A stretch of 64,000 bases of DNA from NCBI GenBank assembly GCA_004369045.1, contig ML213516.1, positions 410,703 through 474,702 of the forward strand. The letters are read 5' to 3'. The notes under the pieces are model-generated. The model did no database searches, was not told where the DNA came from, and worked only from the letters and a program-made list of their open reading frames with translations. This stretch comes from Heliocybe sulcata. Taxonomy: Eukaryota > Basidiomycota > Agaricomycetes > Gloeophyllales > Gloeophyllaceae. Of the stretch, positions 44,405 through 55,144 are shown piece by piece. How positions within the stretch are numbered: position 1 is the first letter of the stretch; each line of letters begins with the position of its first letter. Both the position numbers and the translations under genes were made by a program.

Positions 44405-46147
44405 ATGGCGCGCAACCTGTTCTCCGTGCCCATCTTCTTCATCGTCTTCCGCGAGACGCTCGAGGCCGCCATCATCATCTCCGTCCTCCTCGGCCTCGTC
44501 GAGCAGATCGTCAAGGAGGACCCGCAGCGCATCACCACCCGGCACGCGCGCCCGCCCATCTCGACGCGTCCGTCTAGCGAAAAGGAAAAGGAAAAGGCGG
44601 GCGGCGAGGACGCGGGCGTGCCCGAGCTCAAGCGCGACTCGGATTCGAGCGCCGGGAGCGAGGAGGAGGTTGTGGTGGATACGAAGAGACTCATTAAAAA
44701 GCTGCGGTTGCAGGTGAGTTTTGGGGACTTTACTTGAATTACGACGCACCGCGGGACTGACGTGTGGTATACAGATCTTCATTGGCAGTGCTATTGGCTT
44801 GGTCATTGCTGCTGCCATCGGTGCTGCGTTCATTGCCGTATGGTTCACTCAGGCGAGCGACCTCTGGTCCAAGTCCGAGGAGCTGTGGGAGGGTGAGTGT
44901 CTCCACGCATCCATATTTCGTTTCTTGGGATACGTTCCTCTTCATTCGTTCCACCTACAAATGCCGCGCATACACCTACCAGCATATACTCACGTTTATT
45001 CTCCCCCTCTTTCCCACCGCGTCCTTGAAACTCCAACTAATCGAATACCTCCGAATAGGCATCTTTGAAGTCATCGCATCCGCCATGATCTTCGTCATGG
45101 GCGTCACCATGCTCAAGCTCGACCGCGCCAAAGCCAAATGGCGCGTCAAGTTGCAAAAGGCGTTTGACGGGCAAGGTAAGCGTCACTTCTTACTTCTTAT
45201 ATGCACCCCCACCTGTCCGCATATATATACACTGTATCTTCGCCCCCCAGACACACGCTAACCCTCCCAACACAGACGTCGACCGCCGCACGCTCTTCTC
45301 TCGCTACGTCCTCCTCCTCCTCCCGCTCATCACCGTCCTCCGCGAGGGCATCGAGGCCGTCATCTTCGTCGGCGGCGTCTCCCTCGGGCAGCCCGCCGCG
45401 TCCATCCCCATCGCCGCCATCGTCGGCCTCGTCTGCGGCCTCGCGTGCGGGTACCTCATCTACGGCTTTGCCAGCCGCACCAGTGCGTCGTTGTTCTCTT
45501 TCCTTGCTGGATGAGGTGGGCTGATGGTTTGCGACAAAGCGCTGCGAGTGTTCTTGGTCGTGATGACGAATTTTTTGTTGCTTATTGGCGCGGGGTTGTT
45601 CTCAAAGGCCGTGTGGGCGTTCCAGACGAACGAGTTTAACCGGCTGTACGTCCCCTTCCCTCCCTCCCTTTCCCCTGCACGGCTCACACCGCTTGTATCA
45701 CACAGCCTCGGCGCGGACGTCGACGACGCGGGCGGGGACGGCCCAGGCTCGTTCGACGTGCGCACGTCCGTGTGGCACCTCGACTGCTGCAACCCCGAGA
45801 ACAACTACGACGGGCAGGGGTGGCTCATCTTTGGCGCGATATTCGGGTGGACGAACAGTGCGACGTGTAAGTCCCCTTTCTCTCTTGTCCGTGAAGAAAG
45901 GCGCTGATTGATGTGGTGGACAGATGGCTCGGTGCTGTCGTATGTTTTCTACTGGCTCGCGGTTGTTGCTACGCTTGTGTATATGAAGTTCAAGGAGGTG
46001 CGTCTTGTTGTTTGCGGTGTGTATAGGCGGGCATTGGGATGCTGAATGTGGGTTTCTTTCTAGGGCCGAACGAGGTTGTTTGGCAAGGAGAGCGCGGTGG
46101 GGAGGAAGAGGAGGGAGGCAAGGGAGGCGAGGGGTATCCCGAACTAG
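44405..46147 (+). CDS. FTR1: FTR1 high-affinity iron permease, copy 1
   Basis: Plasma-membrane Fe(III) permease working with Fet3. Eight exons (44405-44713, 44775-44892, 45059-45175, 45276-45482, 45540-45645, 45706-45866, 45924-45997, 46064-46147) total 1,176 nt, 391 residues; yeast Ftr1p has 404. Both REXLE iron-binding motifs are present: RETLEAAIIISVLLG near residue 17 and LREGIEAVIFVGGVSLG in the middle. Other family segments are GLVIAAAIGAAFIAVWF, IFVMGVTMLKLDRAKAKW, FLVVMTNFLLLIGAGLFSKA and VWHLDCCNPEN. A charged cytosolic loop (EKEKEKAGGEDAG) follows the first helix. The frame closes exactly over all introns, so it is intact. Confidence 0.94.
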
Positions 46148-46678
46148 CCTTCTCGCCGTTCTTCGTTCTCTGGAAACTTGCAGACACGGTAGGAACGACG
46201 GCTTTGAAACTGATGTAGAATAGTCCGTACTGCAGACCTTCCCCGTTTCATTTCCGTCTTCCACTACTGCGGTTCGGTGTCTTCTTAGTTGTAGTTTTTC
46301 GTTCGGGGTGTCTTCTGAGGGATTTATGACGCGATGAATTGAAACGCTTCTTCAGTCCGGTCGGGGCCATGTTTTGGGTCTCACTCTGTCTTCCCCTCCG
46401 CGAAGCAAGCGGCGATGTCTTATTACAGCACAAAACGAAGAGGAAGCCATAGCATCTCTGAAAATGAAGACCTCCATCTACACGGAACTTGCAGTCGGAC
46501 GGACTCGGACGCCCGCTCGACGGACGCTCGCTGCCCCGCTTTGACCCTCTTGCCCATGGCGTGTATGATGTCACGTACTTCTTACCACCGAGGTCAAGTC
46601 GAAGCTATATTTTCAGGCCAGGATCATATCGGCCGCCGTGCGTCTTATTCCGAGCACAAAAATCCCGACGCTAAGTGT

Positions 46679-46687
46679 ATCAGATAA
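46679..46687 (+). promoter_or_regulatory. Iron-GATA site in the convergent gap
   Basis: ATCAGATAA within TATCAGATAACGCA, identical over 14 bp to the FET3 promoter site at 41883. It lies downstream of FTR1 copy 1, where no promoter is expected. Confidence 0.5.
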
Positions 46688-46955
46688 CGCACCTGACGGC
46701 GGGATGGGGCTGATTGGACTGTACTGTGCGGAGGTTAGGTGGCGATGGAGAGAGTTAATTGTTTCGATTGCTAGTATATTTCAGAGGCATTTGGATTCGG
46801 ATTATTTGGGGAGAATACTGCGTCAAGCTCATTTGGATTTACATCAGCAATTATAGTCCAGAGTAACCTACCAGATGGGGCACATCTTGGGACCAGAGAA
46901 TACAGCGAGCCCGGCACATGAACGTGAAGAGATGTGACAAGACGGTGACAGGTGA

Positions 46956-46964
46956 TTATCTGAT
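46956..46964 (-). promoter_or_regulatory. Iron-GATA site in the convergent gap
   Basis: TTATCTGAT, the minus-strand form of ATCAGATAA. Confidence 0.5.
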
Positions 46965-47013
46965 ACAGGAACCCGCTCTGATTAGATATCCCCCGGACAT
47001 CGGAATCTAAGCC

Positions 47014-47022
47014 TTATCTGAT
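47014..47022 (-). promoter_or_regulatory. Iron-GATA site in the convergent gap
   Basis: CTTATCTGAT, 58 bp from the previous site and close to the 3' end of FTR1 copy 2. Confidence 0.5.
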
Positions 47023-47193
47023 AGTCACAGAAGGGGGCGATCCGGATCCCAATACTAGGCGGCAATATTTGGGATATTGGATTCGTTGTGGGCGACCAAG
47101 AAAGCGATACGATACAGCAAGTTCAAAGCAAGTAGCTACAGACAGTGATTAATTACAACCCAAGAAGCACGCGTCCATGCGAGTGTTTTCTTT

Positions 47194-48636
47194 TCACTGC
47201 GAGAGCGTCGGGACCTGCATCTCCCGCGCCTCGCGCTCTACTCTTCTTCTCCTCCCCGCCGCGCTCTCAAACCCGAGCAGCTTCATCCGGCCCTCCCTAA
47301 ACTTCATGCGCACAAGCGCCGCAGCGACGAGCAACCAGTAAAACACATACGACAGCACCGAGCCCACTGTTCCCCCAATCTCGTCAGTAAGTCACACCAC
47401 CAGGAGCGACGAGCGAGGGTACGTACGCGTCGCGCTGTTGTCCCAGCCGAGGATGGAGCCAAAGATCATCCACCCCTCGCCGTCGAGGTTGTTGTTCGGG
47501 TTGCAGCAGTCCAGGTGCCACACGTTCCCGCGCACGTCAAACGAGCCGGGGCCGTCCCCGCCAGAGTCGTCCACCTGCTTTCCCAGCAGGTCGTTGAACG
47601 CGTTGCTCTGGAACGATTTTACTGCTTTTGAGAACAGGCCCGCGCCGATGAGGAGCAGGAAGTTGGTCATCACGACCAGGAAGACGCGAAGCGCTGTGTG
47701 GGTATTCGTAGTTAGTACTGTATTTGGGGAGATTAAGCTGGAAAAGGCTTACTCGTTCGTGAAGCAAATTGATAGATCGCGAAGCCACAGATGAAGCCGC
47801 AGACGATGCCGGTGATGGCTGCGATCGGGATGGACGTCGCCGACTGGCCGAGGGAGACGCCCGAGACGAAGACGACTGCTTCGAGGCCCTCGCGGAGCAC
47901 CGTGATCAGCGGAAGGATCAACAGTGCCCATCGACCGGCGAACGTGCTCTTGTCCGTATCTGTATGTCATCCCTACATGAGTAACAAGCATCTGGGATTA
48001 AAGGGCGGTATCTCACGTTTTCCCTCGAATGCTCTCTGGAGCTTGACGCGCCACTTTGCCTTGGCCCGGTCAAGCTTGAGCATGGTGACGCCCATGACGA
48101 AGATCATGAGCGAGGCAATGAGGTAGAAGATACCCTCCCACAAGCCCTCCGATTCAGACCAGAGATCGGCGGCTTCGGTGAACCAGACGGCGATGAAGGC
48201 GGCACCGATGGAGAGGGCGATGAGGAGACCAATCAAGCCGCCGAGGAAGATCTACGCGGACGGGAGAGTTAGCTCCGAGTGAAGTTACGCGTTTGGGCTT
48301 AGTTACCTGCCACCGCAATTTCTTCACGAGCTTCTTGGCGTCCATACCAACTTCCTCTCCACTCGCCGCGTCCCTCTCGCTCCCGCCAGAGCCAGAAGAG
48401 CCATCACCATCCTCCCTAAGCTCCGGTACAACGGCGTCACCCTCTCGCTTCTCATTTACAGGCGACGGTTCTCTCTCTTTCTCTCTTGGCCGGTCAGAAC
48501 CACCCCCAAGCCGTCTCGGCTCCTCCCTCACAATCTGCTCGACCAAGCCAAGGAGAACCGAGATGATGATGGCGGCCTCGAGGACCTCGCGCCATAAGAT
48601 AAAGAAGATGGGGACGGAAAAGAGGTTCTTCGTCAT
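47194..48636 (-). CDS. FTR1: FTR1 high-affinity iron permease, copy 2
   Basis: Second Ftr1 permease, convergent with copy 1. I chose the ATG at 48636 (MTKNLFSVPIFFILWREVLE), which aligns with MARNLFSVPIFF of copy 1; an in-frame ATG at 48705 would add 23 residues with no family match. Both iron motifs are present: REVLEAAIIISVLLG and LREGLEAVVFVSGVSLG. Also GLLIALSIGAAFIAVWF, IFVMGVTMLKLDRAKAKW, TNFLLLIGAGLFSKAV and VWHLDCCNPNNN. The loop after the first helix is longer and richer in Ser/Gly/Glu than in copy 1. It ends REMQVPTLSQ at 47194. It has fewer introns than copy 1, e.g. the second intron of copy 1 is absent (LWEGIFYLI is continuous). Two ATCAGATAA sites lie 345 and 393 bp upstream. Confidence 0.93.
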
Positions 48637-48980
48637 GTGGGCGGGCTCGGTGTTTGCGGCAGCGGGGAGATGCGGGTAGCCTGCTTGGTGCGGCATGCTG
48701 GGCAATCTGGATAGCCTTTTTATCGGGCAAACCGCTTAGGCGTAGGTGATCGACACGCGAGCAAGCGGTGACCGGAGACGCGTTTGGAAGTGCGTTGCCT
48801 GATCTGGCGTCGAGAGCGTTGGACTGGTACTCGGCGTCGAGATAGAGTTCTTCTTCTAGCACCTCGGAGCTGGAGGCAGGTGGTGAGCGGGAGGGGGCCA
48901 AGACAAGAGGCAACCCTGCGTTCAGCCTAATCAACCCGCTGCAACTCGGAGACTCAATTTCGAACTTTATTTTCCACAAT

Positions 48981-48989
48981 ATCAGATAA
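48981..48989 (+). promoter_or_regulatory. Iron-GATA site, FTR1 copy 2 promoter
   Basis: ATCAGATAA in the context AATATCAGATAAGAT, 345 bp upstream of the FTR1 copy 2 ATG. Confidence 0.7.
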
Positions 48990-49028
48990 GATCAGAATAT
49001 AGACATGTCGTAAATAGCGCGGGTAAAT

Positions 49029-49037
49029 ATCAGATAA
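49029..49037 (+). promoter_or_regulatory. Iron-GATA site, FTR1 copy 2 promoter
   Basis: Second copy with the same extended context (AATATCAGATAAGAT), 48 bp from the first and 46 bp before the orphan exon ATG at 49083. Confidence 0.7.
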
Positions 49038-49082
49038 GATTTGCTATTTCTAGGGGTGAGAACGTAAAATAACTCACTAAAT

Positions 49083-49164
49083 ATGACAGCAACCGTCGAG
49101 GATCTCGAAGCTGCGACAGAAATACCACTCAGTGCCGGTCATGTCATTGAGGGTACACTTGCAG
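49083..49164 (+). pseudogene. Orphan first exon beside the iron-GATA sites
   Basis: An ATG followed by MTATVEDLEAATEIPLSAG and HVIEGTLA runs straight into a good donor (GCAG/GTCAGT at 49164-49165). No continuing exon is found in the next kilobase. It may be the start of a lost or rearranged gene divergent from FTR1 copy 2. I do not recognise the sequence. Confidence 0.35.
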
Positions 49165-50049
49165 GTCAGTTGCTTGGATTGCCTCGAAAATGAGCCCCGT
49201 CGACCCTGCACGCTATTACCTGTAAGCCCGCAAGCAACATACGGCTCCCCTTAACGACGCATAAGCCGAGGAATCAATCTCACCCAATGTTACCTAGCTC
49301 AACCCAGAACGTCCCTGCCGAGTCTGCCTCCGCACTCAGGGCTCTCTAATTCGGAATCAACTGACTTCACGCGAGTGGCGTCGACTCGGGAACACGGGCG
49401 TAGTAGATTCAGACGCCGGCAATAATCCTCCTCGAAGTTGGCTCTACAAGGCGATTGGGCGCGTGAGAATGAGACCGAGAACAGACACCGACGGGGTGGG
49501 GGGCATATCACTGTATGCGGAAGTCATAGATATGAACGCGAGTCCAGAGTTAATGACGAAGACACTTCAATCAGACGTCGGTTATCCGAGGATGAATGCG
49601 ATGTGAGCCAATTATCATGGTCGACAGCGTCATCAATACCGAGTAGCCTGGTTGTGTCAGGAACGGGTTGGTCCGCGACATCGAGCCACATTCAATTGAA
49701 GAGATGACCCAGCCCGACGTCGATACGCCTAGTCTGCAGCGCCCAGAGGACAGGATCCTCAGCGTCCCCTTCCTTGGATCCGGTGTGGGATCTATTCGAG
49801 AGACCATACCCGTCAAAATCGGGTGTGTAGGATGTCCAGACAAGAAGCTGCACATCGAGGACGAGTTTCATACCGCACAGCACATTTGCGCTAACCCCTT
49901 CCTCGGTGCAAGGACCGACCTGGGCAGCAGTCACCGCCAGAAGCAAGGGAGTCAGCAAGGACGAAGGAGAGCACTCGCCATCCGGCAGCAAGAGGACACG
50001 ACTCTCTGGACTATTGATCCACACAGATAGAATTGAGTGTCTGGGACAG

Positions 50050-52420
50050 AGGGACTCGCCCAGGTGGCCTCGAACCTGTTTATGTACTCACCGATATAAC
50101 ACATCGATTCTTCGCCTCCAGAACATCCCAACCTTAAACGTTTGAATGGCTATAATCTAAGGTTCTCAGTATGCCTGAGAACAAACGCAGGATTGGTGTT
50201 GGGATCATGGACTTGCCTATTCCCCAAAAGACCATGTAGGCCCCCATCGTTCTGGGTATAGATCGACGAGTGACCTGCTTCGCTTGGTAGTAAAAACATG
50301 GACGCCGAAAGTCTATCCGAGACACTTACTCTGGATCTCAAACTCTAGCCACGCATATCTGGCTGAGAATCGGGACTTCCAGACTCTGCCTCGAGAGCAG
50401 GTTTCTCTCAGCACTGGGAATCGAGAGCTAGTAAGTGGAGTGCGAGACATCTGAAAAAAATACGTCCTACGGTTCCAGGTGCGACAGGCTCTCGTCCACG
50501 TAGGAGAACGAGATCAGACTATCCACGAACAAGGGAAGACATACCAGTACCACGACGGCCTAGCTTCAAGTCCTGTGTATATCGAACGCGAACTTACGTT
50601 TCGACATACGCTTCGTGTTTACTGCCTGGCCAAAGAAGCATGCACTCCAGCGTTTACCACGCAAAGGTTCAGTTCTTCTTGCCGAAGCTGGGCACCGAAC
50701 TGACCGATGGAGTCTGCACTGCCATAGAATGTAAGAATGCGAGGCTAAGGACGGCACCAGGGGAAATGCTCGCCGAAAAACGACACAAATCAACAACACT
50801 CTGCGTCCTCTAGCCTGAGTTACTATCCGAGCATCTCGTACTAAGCAATAAGTAATGTCGCACCTATATCATTGTAGCGGGACCTTCCATCCAACCCTAC
50901 TCCCGAATATTCAAAACAATACACCGTCAGAGTACAAGATAATATACACTGTGGCCCATCATCATACATACGTCAACATCACGCCACCACGTTGCACCAG
51001 ATATACAACACCATCAACCCGTCCGTGCCACGCAAGCGACTGTTCAATCCAAGTACCACTTGTACGCCTCTCTCCAGGCTTTATTCCCGTCCTTCTCGAT
51101 CACGTCCTATCGATGCATCACCGATCGCTTAACTCCATGAACTGAGGAAAGATGGATGAGACGACTTACACCATGACACGGTATGACCCGCTCAAAGTCC
51201 CATCCCGCGACGGTCTTCACGTCGCGCTTCATAGCCCTGATGACATTAAGTACGTGAGGCGAGGGGAGCGGATGTGGATAGAATACTAACTCTTTGTCGG
51301 TACCCATTGTCCATGCCAATTTTCTGTGCGTCCATGTGTAGGGATTGAGTGTCCCGAAGAAGGGAATTTTGCCGGAGGAGGAGGATTTAGAGTACTGCAC
51401 GTATGCGCATGTTATCGAGTACAGTAAACATATGTGTTGGAAGGAAGACCGGACGCACCTGCTCGTTACACGGTAAGTTGAAAAGTAAGTCGGCCTCGAC
51501 GAGGGTCTTCGAGGCTGGGTGGAAGAATGCAACATCTTTGTTCTGGAAGCCAGAGAAGTAGCTTCACCGTCATTATGTCAGCCCTCCTCCGTTAGTAAAG
51601 AATGGAGGAATATACCAGTGTTTGATCTGCATGGAACAAAAAGACGGTCAGCTACTGCCGTTACAGTGAAGTAGTAGAAGTCTTACGTCGCTCTTAAAAC
51701 CGTACTGGGTGCCAGCGGGGTCTGTGCCCCAAGCTAGCAAGAATGTCTTTCAATTCCACATCCAAAACAAGCATGACATTGGATAAGATCACCGCCATCG
51801 AACATCAAACCCTCATTGTGCTTCTTCTTTGCCGCCTCTTCCGGTGCAATCAACTTCGCGCCGGGGTATGCCTTCTTGAATTCACCGACGTACAGCGTAT
51901 GTACTGCGTCTGCCCCGACGATGTACCTGCCATGACCTCGTCCATAAGTCATTTTTCCATGGAATACATGAAATAACGACACGTACTTCACCGGTCCCAT
52001 TTCGTCCAACTTGCTCTTCGTAGCGTCATTGAGTGGGGTCGACGCGAGCACCCAGACGTCGCCATTGGTCATCTTGATGGCCGTCGAGCGTCCTCCAACC
52101 GGGATGAAATTGAATACCGGGAACGGACTTAGTATTGTTGAGTATATTCATCCTCCGTCTTCAAACGAGAGTGCTCACCACGAGAACGTCCAGACATCCT
52201 TGGCAAGCTGCGTTTGTTTGTTAGGGAGCGTCACACAGAACTAAAACAACAATACCTCTCTTATGACTGTACTTGCGGAGCTCATCGCGGTCGGTGAGAG
52301 GATACATCATGGGAGGGTCTGCTGAGGCCGGTTATTTGCGTGACGTCATCCTGGACGCGTCCTGTGGACGCGTCGTGGATGCCGATCGGCAACCTGTCAC
52401 TGTCACTCGAGTGTGGGTGG
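50050..52420. repeat. Tandem duplication, DUF4336 unit 1
   Basis: Unit of ~2.36 kb with the gene at 51044-52310 plus ~1 kb of flank. Repeated at about 52421-54780: shared strings include GAATGGCTATAATCTAA (50143 and 52485) and GCATGCACT..CAGCGTTTACCACGC. The boundaries are approximate. Confidence 0.8.
51044..52310 (-). CDS. DUF4336 / metallo-beta-lactamase-like protein, copy 1
   Basis: Member of the fungal DUF4336 group, related to the metallo-beta-lactamase fold; no reaction is established. The start at 52310 gives MMYPLTDRDELRKYSHKR, and after introns VGGRSTAIKMTNGDVWVLAS, TPLNDATKSKLDEMGPVKYI, VGADAVHTLYVGEFKKAYP, GAKLIAPEEAAKKKHNEGL. Next come CYFSGFQNKDVAFFHPASKT, LVEADLLFNLPCNEQY and KIPFFGTLNPYTWTHRK, then GWDFERVIPCHGDVIEKDGN. 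It ends EAYKWYLD at 51044. HPASKTLVEADLLFN and IPCHGD fit the metal-site regions of the fold, although a classic HxHxDH is not seen (ADAVHTLYVGEF in its place). About nine short introns, protein about 270-290 residues. Confidence 0.82.
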
Positions 52421-53388
52421 TTTCGAACCTATTTATGTACCCACCGACGTAACACTGATGGTTCGTCTCGAACCCTTAAAAGTCTGAATGGCTATAATCT
52501 AAAGTTCTCAGTATGGCTGCGAGCAAACGCAGAATTTAGGTTAGGGATCATGGACTTGCAGATTCCCAAGAAGCCCATGTACACCCACATCGCGCCCGGC
52601 ATAGATCGACAAGTGACCTGCTTCGTTTCCAGTGGAGAACGTGTACGCAGAAAGTCTATCCAAGACACTTACTCTGAATTTCAGAATCTAGCCATGCACA
52701 TCTGGCTAAGGATCGGGTCCTCCAGAGCGTGCTCCGAGAAGGTTTCTTTCAAGCTAGCTCTGGGAGTAGAAGGACTAGTAAGCTGGAGTGCGAGACATCT
52801 GAGGAAGATACGTCTTACCGCTCCAGGTGCGACGAAGTCTCGTAATAGGGGAAGGAAGTCAGACTGTCCACGAACAAGGCGAGACATACCAGTACTGCGA
52901 CGCCCTGGCTTCAAGTTCTGGCGGTATTCACTGAACTTATCTTTCGACAAACGCTTCGTGTTTACTGCCTGGCCAAAGAAGCATGCACTTCAGCGTTTAC
53001 CACGCAAATGTTCAGTTCTTCTTGCCGAAGCTGGGCACTGAACTGGTCGATGGAGTCTGCACTGCCATGGAATGTAAGAATGCGAGGCTAAGGAGGGCAC
53101 CAGGGGTAATGCTCACCGAAAAACGACACAAATCGACAATACTCTGCGTCCTCTAGCCTGAGTTACTATCCGAGCATCTCCTCGTACTAAGCACAAAGGA
53201 TGTCGCACCTATACCCATGTAGCGGGACCTCTCACCCCGCCCTCCTCCCCGAATATCAAAACAATACATCGTCAGAGTACAAGATAATATACACTGTGGC
53301 CCATCATCATACATACGTCAACATCACGCCACCACGTTGCACCAGATATACAACACCATCAACCCATCCGTTGAGCTCAAGCGACTGT
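52311..53388. other. Duplicated spacer between the DUF4336 genes
   Basis: Promoter of copy 1 and 3' flank of copy 2, mostly homologous to 50050-51043. It includes an ATG-rich stretch that differs between units, so no conserved frame. Nothing else recognised. Confidence 0.5.
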
Positions 53389-54780
53389 TCAATCCAAGTA
53401 CCACTTGTATGCCTCTCTCCAGGCTTTGTTCCCGTCCTTCTCGATCACGTCCTATCGACGCATCACCGATTGCTTAACTCCATGAGCTGAGGAAAGATGG
53501 ATGGGACGACTTACACCATGACATGGTATGATCTGCTCGAAGTCCCATCCCGCGACGGTCTTCACGTCGCGCTTCATAGCCCTGACAAGACATATTGAGT
53601 ACCGGAGGCGCGGGAGCGTATGGTATTGAATACTGACTCTTTATCGGTACCCAGTGTCCACGCGAACCTTTTGTGCATCCACATGTAGGGATTGAGTGTA
53701 CCAAAGAAGGGGACTTTGCCGGAGGAGGAGGACTTAGAGTACTGCATGTATATGCGTGTTATTGAGTACAGTAGACACGTATGATAGGAGGAACAGCGGA
53801 CGCACCTGCTCGTTGCACGGTAAGTTGAAGAGTAGGTCGGCCTCGACGAGGGTCTTCGAGGCTGGGTGAAAGAACGCGACGTCTTTGTTCTGGAAGCCAG
53901 AGAAGTAGCTTTATTGTCATCATGTCAGCCCTCTTCGTTAGTACAGAAGGGATAGATATACCAGTGTTTGATCTGCATGGCAACAAAGAGACAATCAGAT
54001 AAATTCGTGGAGTGAAGGAGTAGAAGTCGTACGTCGCTCTCAAAACCGTACTGTGTACCAACGGGGTCTGCGCCCCAAGCTACGCAGGCAAATTCTTATT
54101 TCCATATTCAGATCCAACAGGCGACGAGTAAGCTCACCGCCATCGAACATCAAACTCTCATTGTGCTTCTTCTTAACCGCCTCTTCCGGTGCGATCAACT
54201 TCGCGCGGGGGTAAGCCTTCTTGAATTCACCGACGTATAGTGTGTGTACTGCATCAGCTCCAACAATATACCTGCCATGACCTCGTTCATGAGTCAACCC
54301 CATAAAAGACATGAAATAAACGACACGTACTTGACAGGTCCCATCTCGTCCAACTTGCTCTTCGTAGCGTCATTGAGCGGGGTTGACGCGAGCACCCAGA
54401 CATCTCCGTTTGTCATCTTGATAGCCGTCGAGCGTCCTCCAACCGGGATCAAATTAAATCTCGAGAAAGGACTGGTATTGGTGAGTAATCTCCGTCTCCC
54501 ATTGCAGCATGACGAGCGTGCTCACCACGAGAACGTCCAGACATCCTTGGCAACCTGCGTTCGTTCATTAGGCCGCGTCGCACGGATTTCGAAATGACAA
54601 TACCTCTCTTATTACTGTACTTGAGGAGCTCATGGCGGTCGGTAAGAGAGATGGAGGAGGGTACCATGATGGTCTACTGCAACCGGTTATTTACGTGACG
54701 TCATTCTGGACGTGTTGTTGGATCGGACGCGTCGCGGACGTGACGATCGGCGACCTGTGATCGTCACTTCACTGTGGTAC
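52421..54780. repeat. Tandem duplication, DUF4336 unit 2
   Basis: Second unit, collinear with 50050-52420; the stop codons are exactly 2,345 bp apart. Confidence 0.8.
53389..54667 (-). CDS. DUF4336 / metallo-beta-lactamase-like protein, copy 2
   Basis: Tandem paralogue of the gene at 51044, with the same intron plan. Start at 54667: MVPSSISLTDRHELLKYSNK, i.e. a slightly different N-terminus where copy 1 reads MMYPLTDRDELRKYSHK. Retained segments include KMTNGDVWVLASTPLNDATK, VGADAVHTLYVGEFKKAYP, LIAPEEAVKKKHNESLMFDG, FFHPASKTLVEADLLFNLPC, KVPFFGTLNPYMWMHKRFAW and GWDFEQIIPCHG, ending EAYKWYLD at 53389. Differences are spread out and mostly conservative, and no stop interrupts the exons I followed. 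Function is unknown, as for copy 1. Confidence 0.8.
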
Positions 54781-55144
54781 GGTATAGTACTAGTGTGGCA
54801 ATCGTGAAGAATTCAGTTAATGTCCACAGCTGCTGTGACCAAACTCCACGAAGCGTTCCAAGTATGTCTGAATTCCGCCGGCTATGTCTATCCTGACAGC
54901 TGTAGCAGCGAGACGGACATGAAATACTATACACTGGTATCTTTGGCATCCTTCTCCCGACTAGTCGCGCAGTTAGAATCGATTACTGGTTCGGACATAG
55001 GTACAGGATGCTACAGGTCCTACAGCGTTGCAGCTGCAGACGTGTGGGCAGCTGCTTTCGATACGCAAACATGTGGTATAACTAACGGCGCGATGTCCGA
55101 GCAAACGCAGAAGGCACGTTCTTGGAAGGCAGCGCATAAAATAC
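54668..55144. other. Intergenic DNA before the zinc-finger gene
   Basis: Holds the promoter of DUF4336 copy 2 and the 3' flank of the C2H2 gene. A plus-strand frame (54820-55188) opposes the zinc-finger exon and is a shadow. Confidence 0.5.

Larger units (their letters stand above)
46148..47193. other. Convergent intergenic region between the two FTR1 genes
   Basis: Tail-to-tail gap with no recognised gene, yet it holds three exact ATCWGATAA sites. It must contain the terminators of both FTR1 genes. Confidence 0.55.
48637..51043. other. 2.4-kb region upstream of FTR1 copy 2
   Basis: Contains the FTR1 copy 2 promoter with two iron-GATA sites, an orphan coding-like exon at 49083, and from about 50050 the left flank of the first DUF4336 duplication unit. 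A frame at 49668-50030 is open but unrecognised. Confidence 0.45.
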
